In this document: one piece after another, positions 26,042 to 33,885 of the stretch
Layout of the letters: each line of letters starts with the position of its first letter
Position numbering within the stretch: the first letter of the stretch is position 1
Assembly (NCBI RefSeq): GCF_018614875.1
Contig: NZ_JAGGNW010000014.1
Span: forward strand, 1-64,000
Direction of reading: 5' to 3'
DNA length: 64,000 nucleotides
Origin: Variovorax paradoxus
Lineage (GTDB): Bacteria; Pseudomonadota; Gammaproteobacteria; Burkholderiales; Burkholderiaceae_C
Program-made: the position numbers and the translations under genes
Notes under the pieces: generated by a model
Database searches by the model: none
The model's input: the letters and a program-made list of their open reading frames with translations, nothing else
Told to the model about the DNA's origin: nothing

Positions 26042-26196
26042 GAGGGATTTCGGGGCCGTTTTTCGGGGCCTTTCATTTCAACTGTTTTGCGGCATGGCCG
26101 GCCTCGTTCCGGTCGGCGCATCTGCTGCCTTGAGCCGGAAGCGCCGCCCTAACGCATCACCCTGCGTTTTGGACGACGGACAGGTCCCACAAGCGA

Positions 26197-26230
26197 GAGC
26201 GAACGCTCCGCACACGGCGACATGGTGCGG
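26197..26230. promoter_or_regulatory. Pair of short dyads in the leader of the Gly/Ala-rich protein gene
   Basis: GAGCG-AA-CGCTC (26197-26208) is followed by CCGCAC (26208-26213) and GTGCGG (26225-26230). They lie 75-110 bp upstream of the ATG at 26306 within a 284-bp spacer that has no other gene. They could be an operator or leader hairpins. I see no clear promoter boxes. Confidence 0.3.
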
Positions 26231-26305
26231 GGTGGTCACGGTAGCGACCGAACTGGCCCCAAGCCGGTTCTCGTCAGTGACCATCAACGAAAGGAAAAGT
26301 CACCC

Positions 26306-26875
26306 ATGAAGCAGCAACAACACACATCCCTCTTCGTCGGCGCCTTGCTCGCAGGCCTTCTTGCCATGAGCGGTTTCGCACAGGCACAAGGCGTGGGGGT
26401 CGGCGTGGGCGTGAATGCCGACGTCAACACGTCGGGCAGCGCGAACGCTCCTCAACAAAGGCAAGGTGGTGCCGCGAGCGCCGGTGCACGCACCGGTGCG
26501 GCCGCGCAGACGCGTACCGAGGGAAGTGCCGGCAGCAGCGCCGCCACGAATGCCGGCGTGCAACCGGTCGAAGTGCCCGGCAAGGCCGCAGGCGGCCTTG
26601 GCAGCACCTTGGGCGGCGCGGTGGGCGGTGCGACCGGCGCGGTCGGTGGCGCTACCGGCGCAGTCAGCGGTGCAACGAGCGCGGTGGGCGGCGCCACGAA
26701 TGCCGTCAGCGGCGCGGCCGGCAACGTGACAGGCGCGACGAATGTCGTGGGCGACACGGTGGGCGGCGTGACCGGCGCAGCGGGTCCGGCCGGCGACGCG
26801 GTGAAGGCGCCAGCCGTGGGCGCCAAGGCGCGCGGCAAGGCTCAGGGTTCCGGCGCGGTCGACATCAAGAAATAA
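26306..26875 (+). CDS. Secreted Gly/Ala-rich heptad-repeat protein of unknown function
   Basis: 189 aa from the ATG at 26306, preceded by AAGGA. A signal peptide (MKQQQHTSLFVGALLAGLLA, cleavage near AQAQ) leads into a low-complexity mature part. Residues about 95-160 are consecutive seven-residue units of the form GGATGAV, SGATSAV, GGATNAV, SGAAGNV, TGATNVV. The C-terminus is basic (AKARGKAQG). No enzyme motif is visible. Regular Val/Ala spacing every seven residues suggests an amphipathic helix or a disordered spacer, possibly at the cell surface. It is monocistronic and ends in a strong terminator. Confidence 0.75.
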   Translation: MKQQQHTSLFVGALLAGLLAMSGFAQAQGVGVGVGVNADVNTSGSANAPQQRQGGAASAGARTGAAAQTRTEGSAGSSAATNAGVQPVEVPGKAAGGLGSTLGGAVGGATGAVGGATGAVSGATSAVGGATNAVSGAAGNVTGATNVVGDTVGGVTGAAGPAGDAVKAPAVGAKARGKAQGSGAVDIKK

Positions 26876-26896
26876 CGCGCTTCGCTCAGGGAAAGA

Positions 26897-26930
26897 AGCC
26901 CGCGGTGCGTGTGCGCCGCGGGCTTTTTTT
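26897..26930 (+). terminator. Intrinsic terminator of the Gly/Ala-rich protein gene
   Basis: AGCCCGCGG (26897-26905), a 10-nt loop and CCGCGGGCT (26916-26924), running into seven T. It lies 22 bp after the stop at 26875 and in the convergent spacer before the minus-strand MaoC gene. Confidence 0.92.
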
Positions 26931-26955
26931 CATTGTTGTTCGAAGCCGCCGGATC

Positions 26956-27399
26956 TCAAGCGCCCGCGTTCAGCCGGAACAGGCTCGTCACTTCCACGTC
27001 GAGCACCATCAGCTCGCGCTGGTTGAAAAGCCGCCAGCGCCAGCGCAGGATGCCGAGCGTGGGCCGTTTCTCGGAGCGCCGCGCCTCGATGACATCGGCC
27101 ACGAGCCGCAAGGCATCGCCGGGCCGCACCGGGTGGGGCCAGCGCACATGCTCGAGCCCCGGCGACGCGAATGACTCCGAGCCCTCGAGCGCGGCATCGA
27201 CCACCAGCCGCATCGCGATCGAGCAGGTGTGCCAGCCGCTCGCAATCAGCCCGCCGAAGGCACTGCCCGCCGCGGCCACCGCGTCGGTGTGGAACCACTG
27301 CGGGTCGTAGGCCTGCGCGAACCCGATCAACTCCGCTTCGGAAACGACATAGGGCCCGGCCTCGATGACCTGGCCGGGGTGGAAGTCGGCGAACTTCAT
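26956..27399 (-). CDS. MaoC-like hotdog dehydratase
   Basis: 147 aa, a single hotdog domain. The R-hydratase-like segment YDPQWFHTD and the following FGGLIASGWHTCSIAMRL match MaoC-type enoyl-CoA hydratases, where the Asp/His pair activates water. It starts only 10 nt after the boxA stop on the same strand, with a weak ribosome binding site, so it is likely the last gene of the minus-strand box operon. A hydratase acting on a CoA thioester from ring cleavage or later beta-oxidation would fit; no specific role is established. Confidence 0.82.
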   Translation of the reverse strand: MKFADFHPGQVIEAGPYVVSEAELIGFAQAYDPQWFHTDAVAAAGSAFGGLIASGWHTCSIAMRLVVDAALEGSESFASPGLEHVRWPHPVRPGDALRLVADVIEARRSEKRPTLGILRWRWRLFNQRELMVLDVEVTSLFRLNAGA

Positions 27400-27409
27400 T
27401 CGCCGCAGC

Positions 27410-28699
27410 TTAGTATGTTTCGAGGTGCAGGCGGCCTTCGCGCTTCAGTGCGGCGCCGAGGGTGTCCCAATCGAGCCCCGCGTCTTTCGCCACGTCGCGC
27501 AGTGCCAGCACCACGCCCTCTTCCATGCTCTTCAGGCCGCACACGTAGAAGTGGCTGCTGCCGTCCTTCAGCAGCGCGGCCAGGTCGGCGGCGCGCTCGC
27601 GCATCAGGTCCTGCACGTAGCGCTTGGGTTGCCCCGGCGTGCGCGAGAACGCGAGGTTGATGTCGATGAAGTCCTTGGGCAGCGACTGCAGCGGGCCGAA
27701 GTACGGCAGCTCCTGCTGCGTGCGCGCGCCGAAGAACAGCATGAGCTTGCCGCCTTCGAACTTGCCGCTCTTGCGCAGGCGCCGGCGCCATTCGGTCATG
27801 GCGCGCATCGGTGCGCTGCCGGTGCCGGTGCAGATCATCACGATGTGCGACTTGGGGTGGTTCGGCATCAGGAACGAGGCGCCGAAGGGCCCGACCACCT
27901 GCACCGTGTCACCCACCTTCAGGTCGCACACGTAGTTGGAGCACACGCCGCGCACCGCGTCGCCCTGGTGGTCTTCGGTCACGCGCTTCACTGTGAGCGA
28001 GACGTTGTTGTAGCCGGGCCGCTCGCCGTTGCGCGGGCTGGCCACCGAGTACTGCCGTGGATGGTGGCGTTTGCCGATGGCGTCGACGCCCGGCGGCACG
28101 ATGCCGATCGACTGGCCTTCGAGCACCGGGAACGGCACCACGCCGAAGTCGAGCACGATGTGGTGGGTCTCGCTGTCGAAGCCGGCCTCGGTGCAGTTGA
28201 AGTTGCCCACCACGGTGGCGCCGGTCGGGGTCTTCGGCGCGAACAGGTTGGTGTAGGCGTGCGCGGCCGACCAGGGCGGCACGCTGGCGCCGTACTGGGC
28301 CGAATTGAAGACGGACTCGATGGATTCGGCAGCGGCTTGCGCCTGGTTCGTTGCAGGCGCGGCAGGCACCGCGGCTTCGTCGCCGGCATCAGCGGAAACG
28401 CCCGCGGCTTCGAGCTCCTCGGGCGTGAGTTCCGCGGGCAGCGACTCCCAGGTGAGCTGTTCTTCGATCGTGTAGGCACGCACCAGCGGCATCGTGCGCC
28501 AGTTGTCGATCGAGCCCGTCGGGCACGGCGAGATGCAGGCCATGCAGCCATTGCAGACGTCGGCGCGCACGACGTAGTTGTTGTCGTCGTGCGTGATCGC
28601 GTTGACGGGGCAGATGGCCTCGCAGGTGTTGCAGCGGATGCAGATCTCGGGGTCGATCAGGTGCTGCTTGATGACCCCGGCTTCAACGGCCATGTCCAT
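27410..28699 (-). CDS. boxA: Benzoyl-CoA 2,3-epoxidase reductase subunit BoxA
   Basis: 429 aa. Two 4Fe-4S clusters are predicted at the N-terminus from [12 protein letters not shown] (about 20-31) and [12 protein letters not shown] (about 49-60). An Ala/Pro/Glu-rich linker (about 92-125) joins them to a ferredoxin-NADP reductase module with the FAD motif RQYSVAS and the NADPH-binding [12 protein letters not shown], ending in an aromatic Tyr. BoxA passes electrons from NADPH to BoxB, which epoxidises benzoyl-CoA. GGAG lies 6 nt before the ATG, next to an inverted REP pair that separates it from boxB. Confidence 0.97.
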   Translation of the reverse strand: MDMAVEAGVIKQHLIDPEICIRCNTCEAICPVNAITHDDNNYVVRADVCNGCMACISPCPTGSIDNWRTMPLVRAYTIEEQLTWESLPAELTPEELEAAGVSADAGDEAAVPAAPATNQAQAAAESIESVFNSAQYGASVPPWSAAHAYTNLFAPKTPTGATVVGNFNCTEAGFDSETHHIVLDFGVVPFPVLEGQSIGIVPPGVDAIGKRHHPRQYSVASPRNGERPGYNNVSLTVKRVTEDHQGDAVRGVCSNYVCDLKVGDTVQVVGPFGASFLMPNHPKSHIVMICTGTGSAPMRAMTEWRRRLRKSGKFEGGKLMLFFGARTQQELPYFGPLQSLPKDFIDINLAFSRTPGQPKRYVQDLMRERAADLAALLKDGSSHFYVCGLKSMEEGVVLALRDVAKDAGLDWDTLGAALKREGRLHLETY

Positions 28700-28713
28700 G
28701 TTTTTTCTCCTTT

Positions 28714-28810
28714 CCCTCGCCCCTTGGGGAGAGGGTCAGGGTGAGGGGCAGCAGCTTGTCGTGGTGACGCCGCCTACCCTCACCCCTGCCCTCTCCCCGA
28801 GGGGAGAGGG
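28714..28810. repeat. Inverted pair of GAGAGGG-type REP units, copy 1 (boxB-boxA junction)
   Basis: Two units (28714-28748 and 28775-28810) sit head to head around a 26-nt spacer. Each is a short CCCTCNCCCC/GGGGAGAGGG hairpin plus the tail TCAGGGTGAGGG, and the two are near-complements of each other. Similar pairs lie at 37025-37134 and 41152-41265. This one fills the gap between the boxB stop and the boxA ribosome binding site. Confidence 0.9.
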
Positions 28811-28823
28811 AGTAATACCCAAA

Positions 28824-30251
28824 TCAGCCGAAACGCACGTACTCGAAATCGACCGGCTGGCGGTTGATGCCCATCACCGGCGGCGAGATCCACCCTGCGA
28901 ACTTGCCCGGCTCCACCACGCGGCCCATCAACGATGCCACGAAAGCGAAGTCTTCGGAGCTCGGCAGCCATTCGTCCTTCTTGGCGGCCCATTCGACCTC
29001 GTTCACCACGCGGCCTTCGGGCGACATCCTGATGCCGGCGAGCGCGCCGATCTGGCGGTTGAAGGCCTTGTGCGGCACGGTCAGGCGGGTCGGGATGCCG
29101 GCCTTCTCGAGCACCTTGTTCCAGCGGCCGACGCCGGCCACCGAGTCCTTGATGAAGTCGTCGCGCAGCACTTCGTTCAGGGCGTTGAGCATCGGCACGT
29201 CCTTCTCGACGAGCTGGCCGTCCTTCACTTCCAGCACCTTGTAGGTCTGGCCCTTGAGGACGTGGTCGTCGGTGCGTTTACCCTCTTCGTAGCGGCCCTT
29301 CAGGCCCGAGCTGTAGAAGATGGCGGCGTTGCTCGACTGGTCGGCGCCGAACAGGTCGATGGTCACGCTGTAGTGGAAGTTCAGGTAGCGCTGGATGGTG
29401 CCCAGGTCAATGCAGCCCGCCGCGCGAACCTTCTGCGCGTCGTCGGTCTTCAGCTCGTTCATCACCTGTGCGGTGCGCGCGATGACGCGCGAGACGCCGC
29501 TTTCGCCCACGAACATGTGGTGCGCTTCTTCGGTCAGCATGAACTTGGTGGTGCGCGCGAGCGGATCGAACGCGCTTTCGGCCAGCGCGGCCAGCTGGAA
29601 CTTGCCGTCGCGGTCGGTGAAGTACGTGAACATGAAGAACGCCAGCCAGTCGGGCGTCTTCTCGTTGAAGGCACCCAGGATGCGCGGGTTGTTGGCGTCG
29701 CCCGAGGTGCGCTGCAGCAGTGCATCGGCCTCTTCGCGGCCGTCGCGGCCGAAGTGCTTCTGCAGCAGGTAGACCATGGCCCACAGGTGGCGGCCTTCTT
29801 CCACGTTGATCTGGAACAGGTTGCGCAGGTCGTACATGCTGGGCGCGGTCAGGCCCAGGTGGCGCTGCTGCTCGACCGAGGCGGGCTCGGTGTCGCCTTG
29901 CGTCACGATGATGCGGCGCAGGTTGGCGCGGTGTTCGCCGGGCACGTCCTGCCAGGCCTTCTCGCCCTTGTGGTCGCCGAAGTGGATCTCGCGGTTGGCG
30001 TCCCCCGGGTTCAGGAAGATGCCCCAGCGGTAGTCGCGCATCTTCACGTGGCCGAACTGCGCCCAGCCTTGCGGGTCGACGCTCACGGCGGTGCGCAGGT
30101 ACACCTCGTGGTTGGTCGAGCCCTCGGGGCCCACGTCGTCCCACCAGTTGATGAAGTTGGGCTGCCAGCCTTCGAGCGCGCGCTGCAGCGTGCGGTCTTC
30201 GCCGAGGTTGACGTTGTTGGGGATCTTCTCGCTGTAGTTGATCGTGCTCAT
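28824..30251 (-). CDS. boxB: Benzoyl-CoA 2,3-epoxidase oxygenase subunit BoxB
   Basis: 475 aa, matching the roughly 473-aa BoxB of Azoarcus. It is a class I diiron protein: one ligand pair lies in VEEGRHLWAMVYLL and a second Glu-x-x-His pair in TEEAHHMFVGESG, with QSSNAAIFYSSGLKGRYEEG following. It inserts one oxygen atom of O2 into benzoyl-CoA, giving 2,3-epoxybenzoyl-CoA, with electrons from BoxA. It starts 37 nt after the boxC stop in the same operon. Confidence 0.98.
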   Translation of the reverse strand: MSTINYSEKIPNNVNLGEDRTLQRALEGWQPNFINWWDDVGPEGSTNHEVYLRTAVSVDPQGWAQFGHVKMRDYRWGIFLNPGDANREIHFGDHKGEKAWQDVPGEHRANLRRIIVTQGDTEPASVEQQRHLGLTAPSMYDLRNLFQINVEEGRHLWAMVYLLQKHFGRDGREEADALLQRTSGDANNPRILGAFNEKTPDWLAFFMFTYFTDRDGKFQLAALAESAFDPLARTTKFMLTEEAHHMFVGESGVSRVIARTAQVMNELKTDDAQKVRAAGCIDLGTIQRYLNFHYSVTIDLFGADQSSNAAIFYSSGLKGRYEEGKRTDDHVLKGQTYKVLEVKDGQLVEKDVPMLNALNEVLRDDFIKDSVAGVGRWNKVLEKAGIPTRLTVPHKAFNRQIGALAGIRMSPEGRVVNEVEWAAKKDEWLPSSEDFAFVASLMGRVVEPGKFAGWISPPVMGINRQPVDFEYVRFG

Positions 30252-30288
30252 CGCTGTTCCTTGGGTTGTACGGACTGCTTGCGGTGCG

Positions 30289-31965
30289 TCAGACGCGGTT
30301 CATGTCGAAGCCGGCCTTCTCGCCGGTGCCGTAGACCTTGAGCGCGCCCTTTTCGCCGACGGCATTGGGGCGGTTGAAGATCCAGTTCTGCCAGGCAGTG
30401 AGCCGGCCGAAGATGCGGGTGGCCATGTTCTCCCTGCTCGCGAAGCGCAGGTTGGCTTCGAGGCCGGTGAGCGCGTCGGGCGACATGGCGGCGCGCTCCT
30501 CGATGGCGATGCGGATCTCGTCGTCCCAGTCGATGTCGTCGGGCGCGGCGGTGACGAGGCCGAGCTTCAGTGCTTCATCGGCGTCGAGCGGCTTGCCGGC
30601 GGCGGCGCGTGCGGCTTCGAGCGGCGCGGCTTCTTCGTAGAAGCGGCGCTGCAGGCGGCTCTGGTCGTTCACCATCGGGAAGAAGCCGAAATTGAATTCG
30701 TCGAGCGTGAGCTTCGGTGCGCGCTCTGCGTCGTCGGGCAGCGCGAGCATGTAGCTGCGGTCGGCGGCAAAAGCCAGCTCGGCCAGCGTGCCGGCAAAGC
30801 ACGAACCCGCTTCGACCAGCGCGAACAGGCTGCGCGACGACACATCGAGACGCGCCAGCGTGCGGCGCAGCGCGCCGATGGTTTCGCGCACCAGCCAGTG
30901 GTCCTTGTGGGCGAGCATCACGGCGTCGGACGCGAGCACGGCCTCTGCATCGCCTTCGGTCTTGAGCAGCCAGGTGCCGATGTCGAGTTCGTTGGTGCGC
31001 AGGTTGAGGATCGCGTCGTCGAGCTCGCGGCACATCGCGAGCGGCCACCAGGCGGCGCCCGCGGCTTCGATGGCGGCGATGTCCGCGGGCTGCGCGCCGG
31101 TGGGCGCCTTGATGGTGATCGTCGCGGTGCGCTTGCTGCGGTCGATCTGCACGTTCACGTGCGAGTAGGCGATGCCGTCGGCGCTGTCGGTGCGTTCGAG
31201 GCGGGTCAGCGCCACACCCTTGCCGTTGGCCGGACGGTCGCTGCCGGCTGCGAGCTGCGACGCACGCTCCTGCACGGCGGCGGCGAACTGCGCGGGCTTG
31301 GCCACGGCATCGACCAGGCGCCAGTCGACCGCGCGCTGGCCGCGCACGCCTTCGACGCTGGTGCAGAAGATGTCGGCGAGGTCGTGGCGCACATGGCGCT
31401 TGTCGGTCACGCGGGTCAGGCCGCCGGTGCCGGGCAGCACGCCGAGCAGCGGCACTTCGGGCAGCGACACGGCGGAGGAGCGGTCGTCGACCAGCAGGAT
31501 CTCGTCGCAGGCCAGCGCCAGTTCGTAGCCGCCGCCCGCGCAGGCGCCGTTCACGGCCGCGAGGAACTTCAGGCCCGAATGCTTCGAGGTGTCTTCGATG
31601 CCGTTGCGCGTCTCGTTGGTGAACTTGCAGAAGTTCACTTTCCAGGCATGGCCCGACACGCCGAGCATGAAGATGTTGGCGCCCGAGCAGAAGATGCGGT
31701 CCTTGCCGCTGGTGACGATGACGCTGCGCACTTCGGGGTGCTCGAAGCGCACGCGATTGAGCGCATCGTTGAGTTCGATGTCCACGCCCAGGTCGTAGCT
31801 GTTGAGCTTGAGCTTGTAGCCGGGGCGGATGCCGCCGTCTTCCGCGATGTCGAGCACCAGGCGGGCCACGGGGCCGTCGAAACTGAGCTTCCAGTGCCTG
31901 TATTGCGCGGGTTCGATGCGGTAGTCGACGCGCGGGGGCGCCTGAAGGGTCGTGGTCTCGGTCAT
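30289..31965 (-). CDS. boxC: 2,3-epoxybenzoyl-CoA dihydrolase BoxC
   Basis: 558 aa, the known length of BoxC. Two crotonase-like domains are visible: the first has the oxyanion-hole segments KDRIFCSGANIFMLG and NGACAGGGYELALACDE with LPEVPLLGVLPGTGGL; the second is diverged. It hydrolyses the epoxide ring of 2,3-epoxybenzoyl-CoA to 3,4-dehydroadipyl-CoA semialdehyde and formate. The ATG at 31965 follows CAGGAG; upstream in-frame codons lie inside the promoter. It is the first gene behind the regulated box promoter. Confidence 0.98.
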   Translation of the reverse strand: MTETTTLQAPPRVDYRIEPAQYRHWKLSFDGPVARLVLDIAEDGGIRPGYKLKLNSYDLGVDIELNDALNRVRFEHPEVRSVIVTSGKDRIFCSGANIFMLGVSGHAWKVNFCKFTNETRNGIEDTSKHSGLKFLAAVNGACAGGGYELALACDEILLVDDRSSAVSLPEVPLLGVLPGTGGLTRVTDKRHVRHDLADIFCTSVEGVRGQRAVDWRLVDAVAKPAQFAAAVQERASQLAAGSDRPANGKGVALTRLERTDSADGIAYSHVNVQIDRSKRTATITIKAPTGAQPADIAAIEAAGAAWWPLAMCRELDDAILNLRTNELDIGTWLLKTEGDAEAVLASDAVMLAHKDHWLVRETIGALRRTLARLDVSSRSLFALVEAGSCFAGTLAELAFAADRSYMLALPDDAERAPKLTLDEFNFGFFPMVNDQSRLQRRFYEEAAPLEAARAAAGKPLDADEALKLGLVTAAPDDIDWDDEIRIAIEERAAMSPDALTGLEANLRFASRENMATRIFGRLTAWQNWIFNRPNAVGEKGALKVYGTGEKAGFDMNRV

Positions 31966-31992
31966 ACGGAAGTCTCCTGTGGGGCAGATGCA

Positions 31993-32020
31993 AACCGGAA
32001 GAATAATGCAACTTCCGGTT
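31993..32020. promoter_or_regulatory. Perfect 9-bp inverted repeat in the boxC leader
   Basis: AACCGGAAG (31993-32001), a 10-nt spacer holding one TGCA, and CTTCCGGTT (32012-32020). It lies just downstream of the predicted boxC start point and 28 bp before the boxC ATG. It could be a second protein site or a hairpin in the mRNA leader. It is separate from the TGCA-type operator. Confidence 0.5.
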
Positions 32021-32029
32021 CCGATGACA

Positions 32030-32061
32030 TGCATCATGCTGCATGCAAACACGCAAGTCAA
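32030..32061 (-). promoter_or_regulatory. boxC promoter with overlapping BoxR-type operator (TGCA-N6-TGCA)
   Basis: On the minus strand a -35 TTGACT (32056-32061), a 17-bp spacer and a -10 CATGAT (32033-32038) point at boxC. TGCA at 32030-32033 and 32040-32043 are separated by 6 bp, with a third TGCA at 32044-32047, so the operator covers the -10 box. Direct TGCA repeats separated by 6 nt are the established BzdR/BoxR target. Binding would block RNA polymerase until benzoyl-CoA accumulates. More TGCA words lie at 31989 and 32007. Confidence 0.8.
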
Positions 32062-32134
32062 TGCCTGTAGTGCTTTTTTTCAGTTTTCGGATGCGCGCTC
32101 GTGGTGTACCGCTGATCAACAGTGCTCTGTCCAA

Positions 32135-32228
32135 CGCTCACGCCGATGGGGTGCCTTGCGCAGCGAAATAAAGGAGGAGCCGAAGGCGGAGGACATTCGC
32201 GGAGCAAGGTACCCCGTCGGCGTGAGCG
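32135..32228. repeat. Variable-arm hairpin repeat, copy 1
   Basis: Arms CGCTCACGCCGATGGGGT (32135-32152) and ACCCCGTCGGCGTGAGCG (32211-32228) pair at 17 of 18 positions, the exception being a G-T wobble. Pairing resumes inside through CCTTGC/GCAAGG and GCGAA/TTCGC, leaving a loop rich in GGAG and GCCGAAGGC. The core (GCAGCGAAATAAAGGAGGAG and GGAGGACATTCGCGGAG) recurs at 46621-46714, 46759-46854 and at the right edge of the window. It sits between the boxR stop and the boxC promoter. Confidence 0.9.
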
Positions 32229-32259
32229 CGCCCTGAACAACGCACTGGGGCTCAGAAGC

Positions 32260-33210
32260 TCAGGCGCCCAGCCCCATCGCCTGGCGAGCGATGTTGCGCA
32301 GCGCCTGAAAGCTCTGCGCCAGCGTCTTGCCGCTGGTGTCCACCGAGAGATCGGCCTTCGAATAGAAGGCGGCGCGGCCGTTCAGGATGCGGCGCAGGTC
32401 TTCCATCGCTTCCTTGCTGGCCGCCATCGGGCGGGTGTCGCCCTGCGCGGCCACGCGGCCCATGTGCTCCTCGGGCGCGGCCTGCAGCCACACGGTGGTG
32501 CAGTGCGCGAGCAGCTCGTTGAAGGTGGCGGGGTCGGACACGATGCCGCCCGGCGTGGCAATGACCACTTCGCTGTAGATCTGCACCGCCTCTTCGAGCG
32601 CGCGGCGCTCATAGCGGCGGTAGGCATTGGTGCCGTAGAGGTCGTGGATCTCGCGCACGCTGCAGCCCGCGAGCTTTTCGATGTCGCGGCTCAGTTCCAC
32701 GAAGGGCACGTCGAGGTCGTCGGCCAGCATCTGCCCGAGCGTCGACTTGCCCGCGCCGCGCAGGCCCACGAGCGCGATGCGGCGATGCCGGGCCGGATCG
32801 ACCGAGGCCGTGCCCAGCAATTCGCCCAGCGCCACGCGCACGCGGCGCAGGTCGGCCTCGCTGCGGTTTTCGAGCAGCTCGCGAATCAGCAGCCATTCGG
32901 GCGAGCTGGTGGTCACGTCGCCGACAAGCTCGGCCAGCGAGCAGTGCAGTGCACCGGCCACCTGCTGCAGCACCAGGATCGACGCGTTGCCGATGCCGTA
33001 TTCGAGATTGGCCAGGTGCCGCTCCGACACCTCCGCCGCAATGGCCACCGCCTTGCGCGTGAGGCCGCGCTGGGCGCGCAGGTTGCGCACGCGCTCGCCC
33101 AATGCCGCCAGCAAGGGGTTCTTGGCGGCCTCCACGGCCGGTGGGGCTGCGTTGGCGGCGTGGTGGCCACCGGGCGCGGTGGCCAGCACCGCGTCTACGT
33201 GCTCGTTCAT
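32260..33210 (-). CDS. boxR: BoxR, benzoyl-CoA-responsive repressor (XRE helix-turn-helix plus shikimate-kinase-like domain)
   Basis: 316 aa. An acidic/Ala-rich leader is followed by an XRE helix-turn-helix (about 38-95, LGERVRNLRAQRGLTRKAVA, then AAEVSERHLANLEYG) and, after a linker, a shikimate-kinase fold with the P-loop VGLRGAGKSTLG (about 148-159). This architecture is specific to the BzdR/BoxR family, in which the kinase-like domain senses benzoyl-CoA and lacks kinase function. It lies upstream of boxCBA on the same strand and is divergent from the DUF4863-boxD operon, so it can control both. Confidence 0.96.
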   Translation of the reverse strand: MNEHVDAVLATAPGGHHAANAAPPAVEAAKNPLLAALGERVRNLRAQRGLTRKAVAIAAEVSERHLANLEYGIGNASILVLQQVAGALHCSLAELVGDVTTSSPEWLLIRELLENRSEADLRRVRVALGELLGTASVDPARHRRIALVGLRGAGKSTLGQMLADDLDVPFVELSRDIEKLAGCSVREIHDLYGTNAYRRYERRALEEAVQIYSEVVIATPGGIVSDPATFNELLAHCTTVWLQAAPEEHMGRVAAQGDTRPMAASKEAMEDLRRILNGRAAFYSKADLSVDTSGKTLAQSFQALRNIARQAMGLGA

Positions 33211-33263
33211 GCAAGTCCTCGTTCTTGGCCGGGATTGTGCGCGCTCAGGGTAAACACCATATA

Positions 33264-33305
33264 TGCACTATATTGCTTGACACCCATTGAGTCGATGCTT
33301 ATTGT
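33264..33305 (+). promoter_or_regulatory. Promoter of the DUF4863-boxD-ligase operon with a half-matching TGCA operator
   Basis: A consensus -35 TTGACA (33277-33282), a 17-bp spacer and TATTGT (33300-33305) point toward the plus-strand operon starting at 33412. Immediately upstream, TGCA (33264-33267), six bases, then TGCT (33274-33277) resemble the BoxR target, with one base off. Further TGCA words lie at 33325 and 33342. The remaining 106 bp before the start codon form a leader of unknown function. Confidence 0.7.
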
Positions 33306-33411
33306 TCGGCCACAAGCAAGATACTGCACGCGCACAAATCCTGCAAGGTAGTTCAAACGTTCGCTGCGGCATCCACCCTGCCAGCCAGCCTCCAAAAAAG
33401 GAAGCCCGCCA

Positions 33412-33885
33412 ATGTCCAGCAAGGAAGCATTTCACCAGCTGATGGCCGGCCTGAGCGCCGAAATCGCCGGCCGGCCGCTCGATGAACAACTCGACCAGTG
33501 GCTGAACGCCACCCATGGCGCCGGCAGCGCGAGCTTCGAACAACTGCGCCAGGCCTGCATCGGCGGCGTGGCCGAAGGCTGGCTCTGCGAACGCGAAGGC
33601 GGCGGCATCCGCTACGGCCGCGTCTTCAAGGCGGAGGACGCGCTGCACCGCTTCTCGGTCGATGTGGTCGACATGCAGGACATCGCCGGCCCGCACCACA
33701 CGCATCCGAACGGCGAGATCGACCTGATCATGCCGCTCGAAGGCAGCCCCAGTGCCACCTTCGACGGCCGGCCCGCGGGCTGGTGCGTCTACGGGCCCGG
33801 CACCGCGCACCGGCCGACCGTGGCGAATGGCCGCGCACTCGTCCTCTATCTCTTGCCCGAAGGGCAGATCAAGTTCACCCCATGA
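33412..33885 (+). CDS. DUF4863 cupin-like protein (4-hydroxylaminobenzoate lyase family)
   Basis: 157 aa. A cupin-type metal site is suggested by GPHHTHPNGEIDLIMPLEG (about residues 91-109) and a second His in GPGTAHRPTV. To my knowledge this domain is related to PnbB-type 4-hydroxylaminobenzoate lyases, and it often accompanies box genes. Here it opens the plus-strand operon and overlaps boxD by 4 bp (ATGA). A direct role in benzoate degradation is not established; it may serve a substituted benzoate or protect an intermediate. Confidence 0.78.
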   Translation: MSSKEAFHQLMAGLSAEIAGRPLDEQLDQWLNATHGAGSASFEQLRQACIGGVAEGWLCEREGGGIRYGRVFKAEDALHRFSVDVVDMQDIAGPHHTHPNGEIDLIMPLEGSPSATFDGRPAGWCVYGPGTAHRPTVANGRALVLYLLPEGQIKFTP

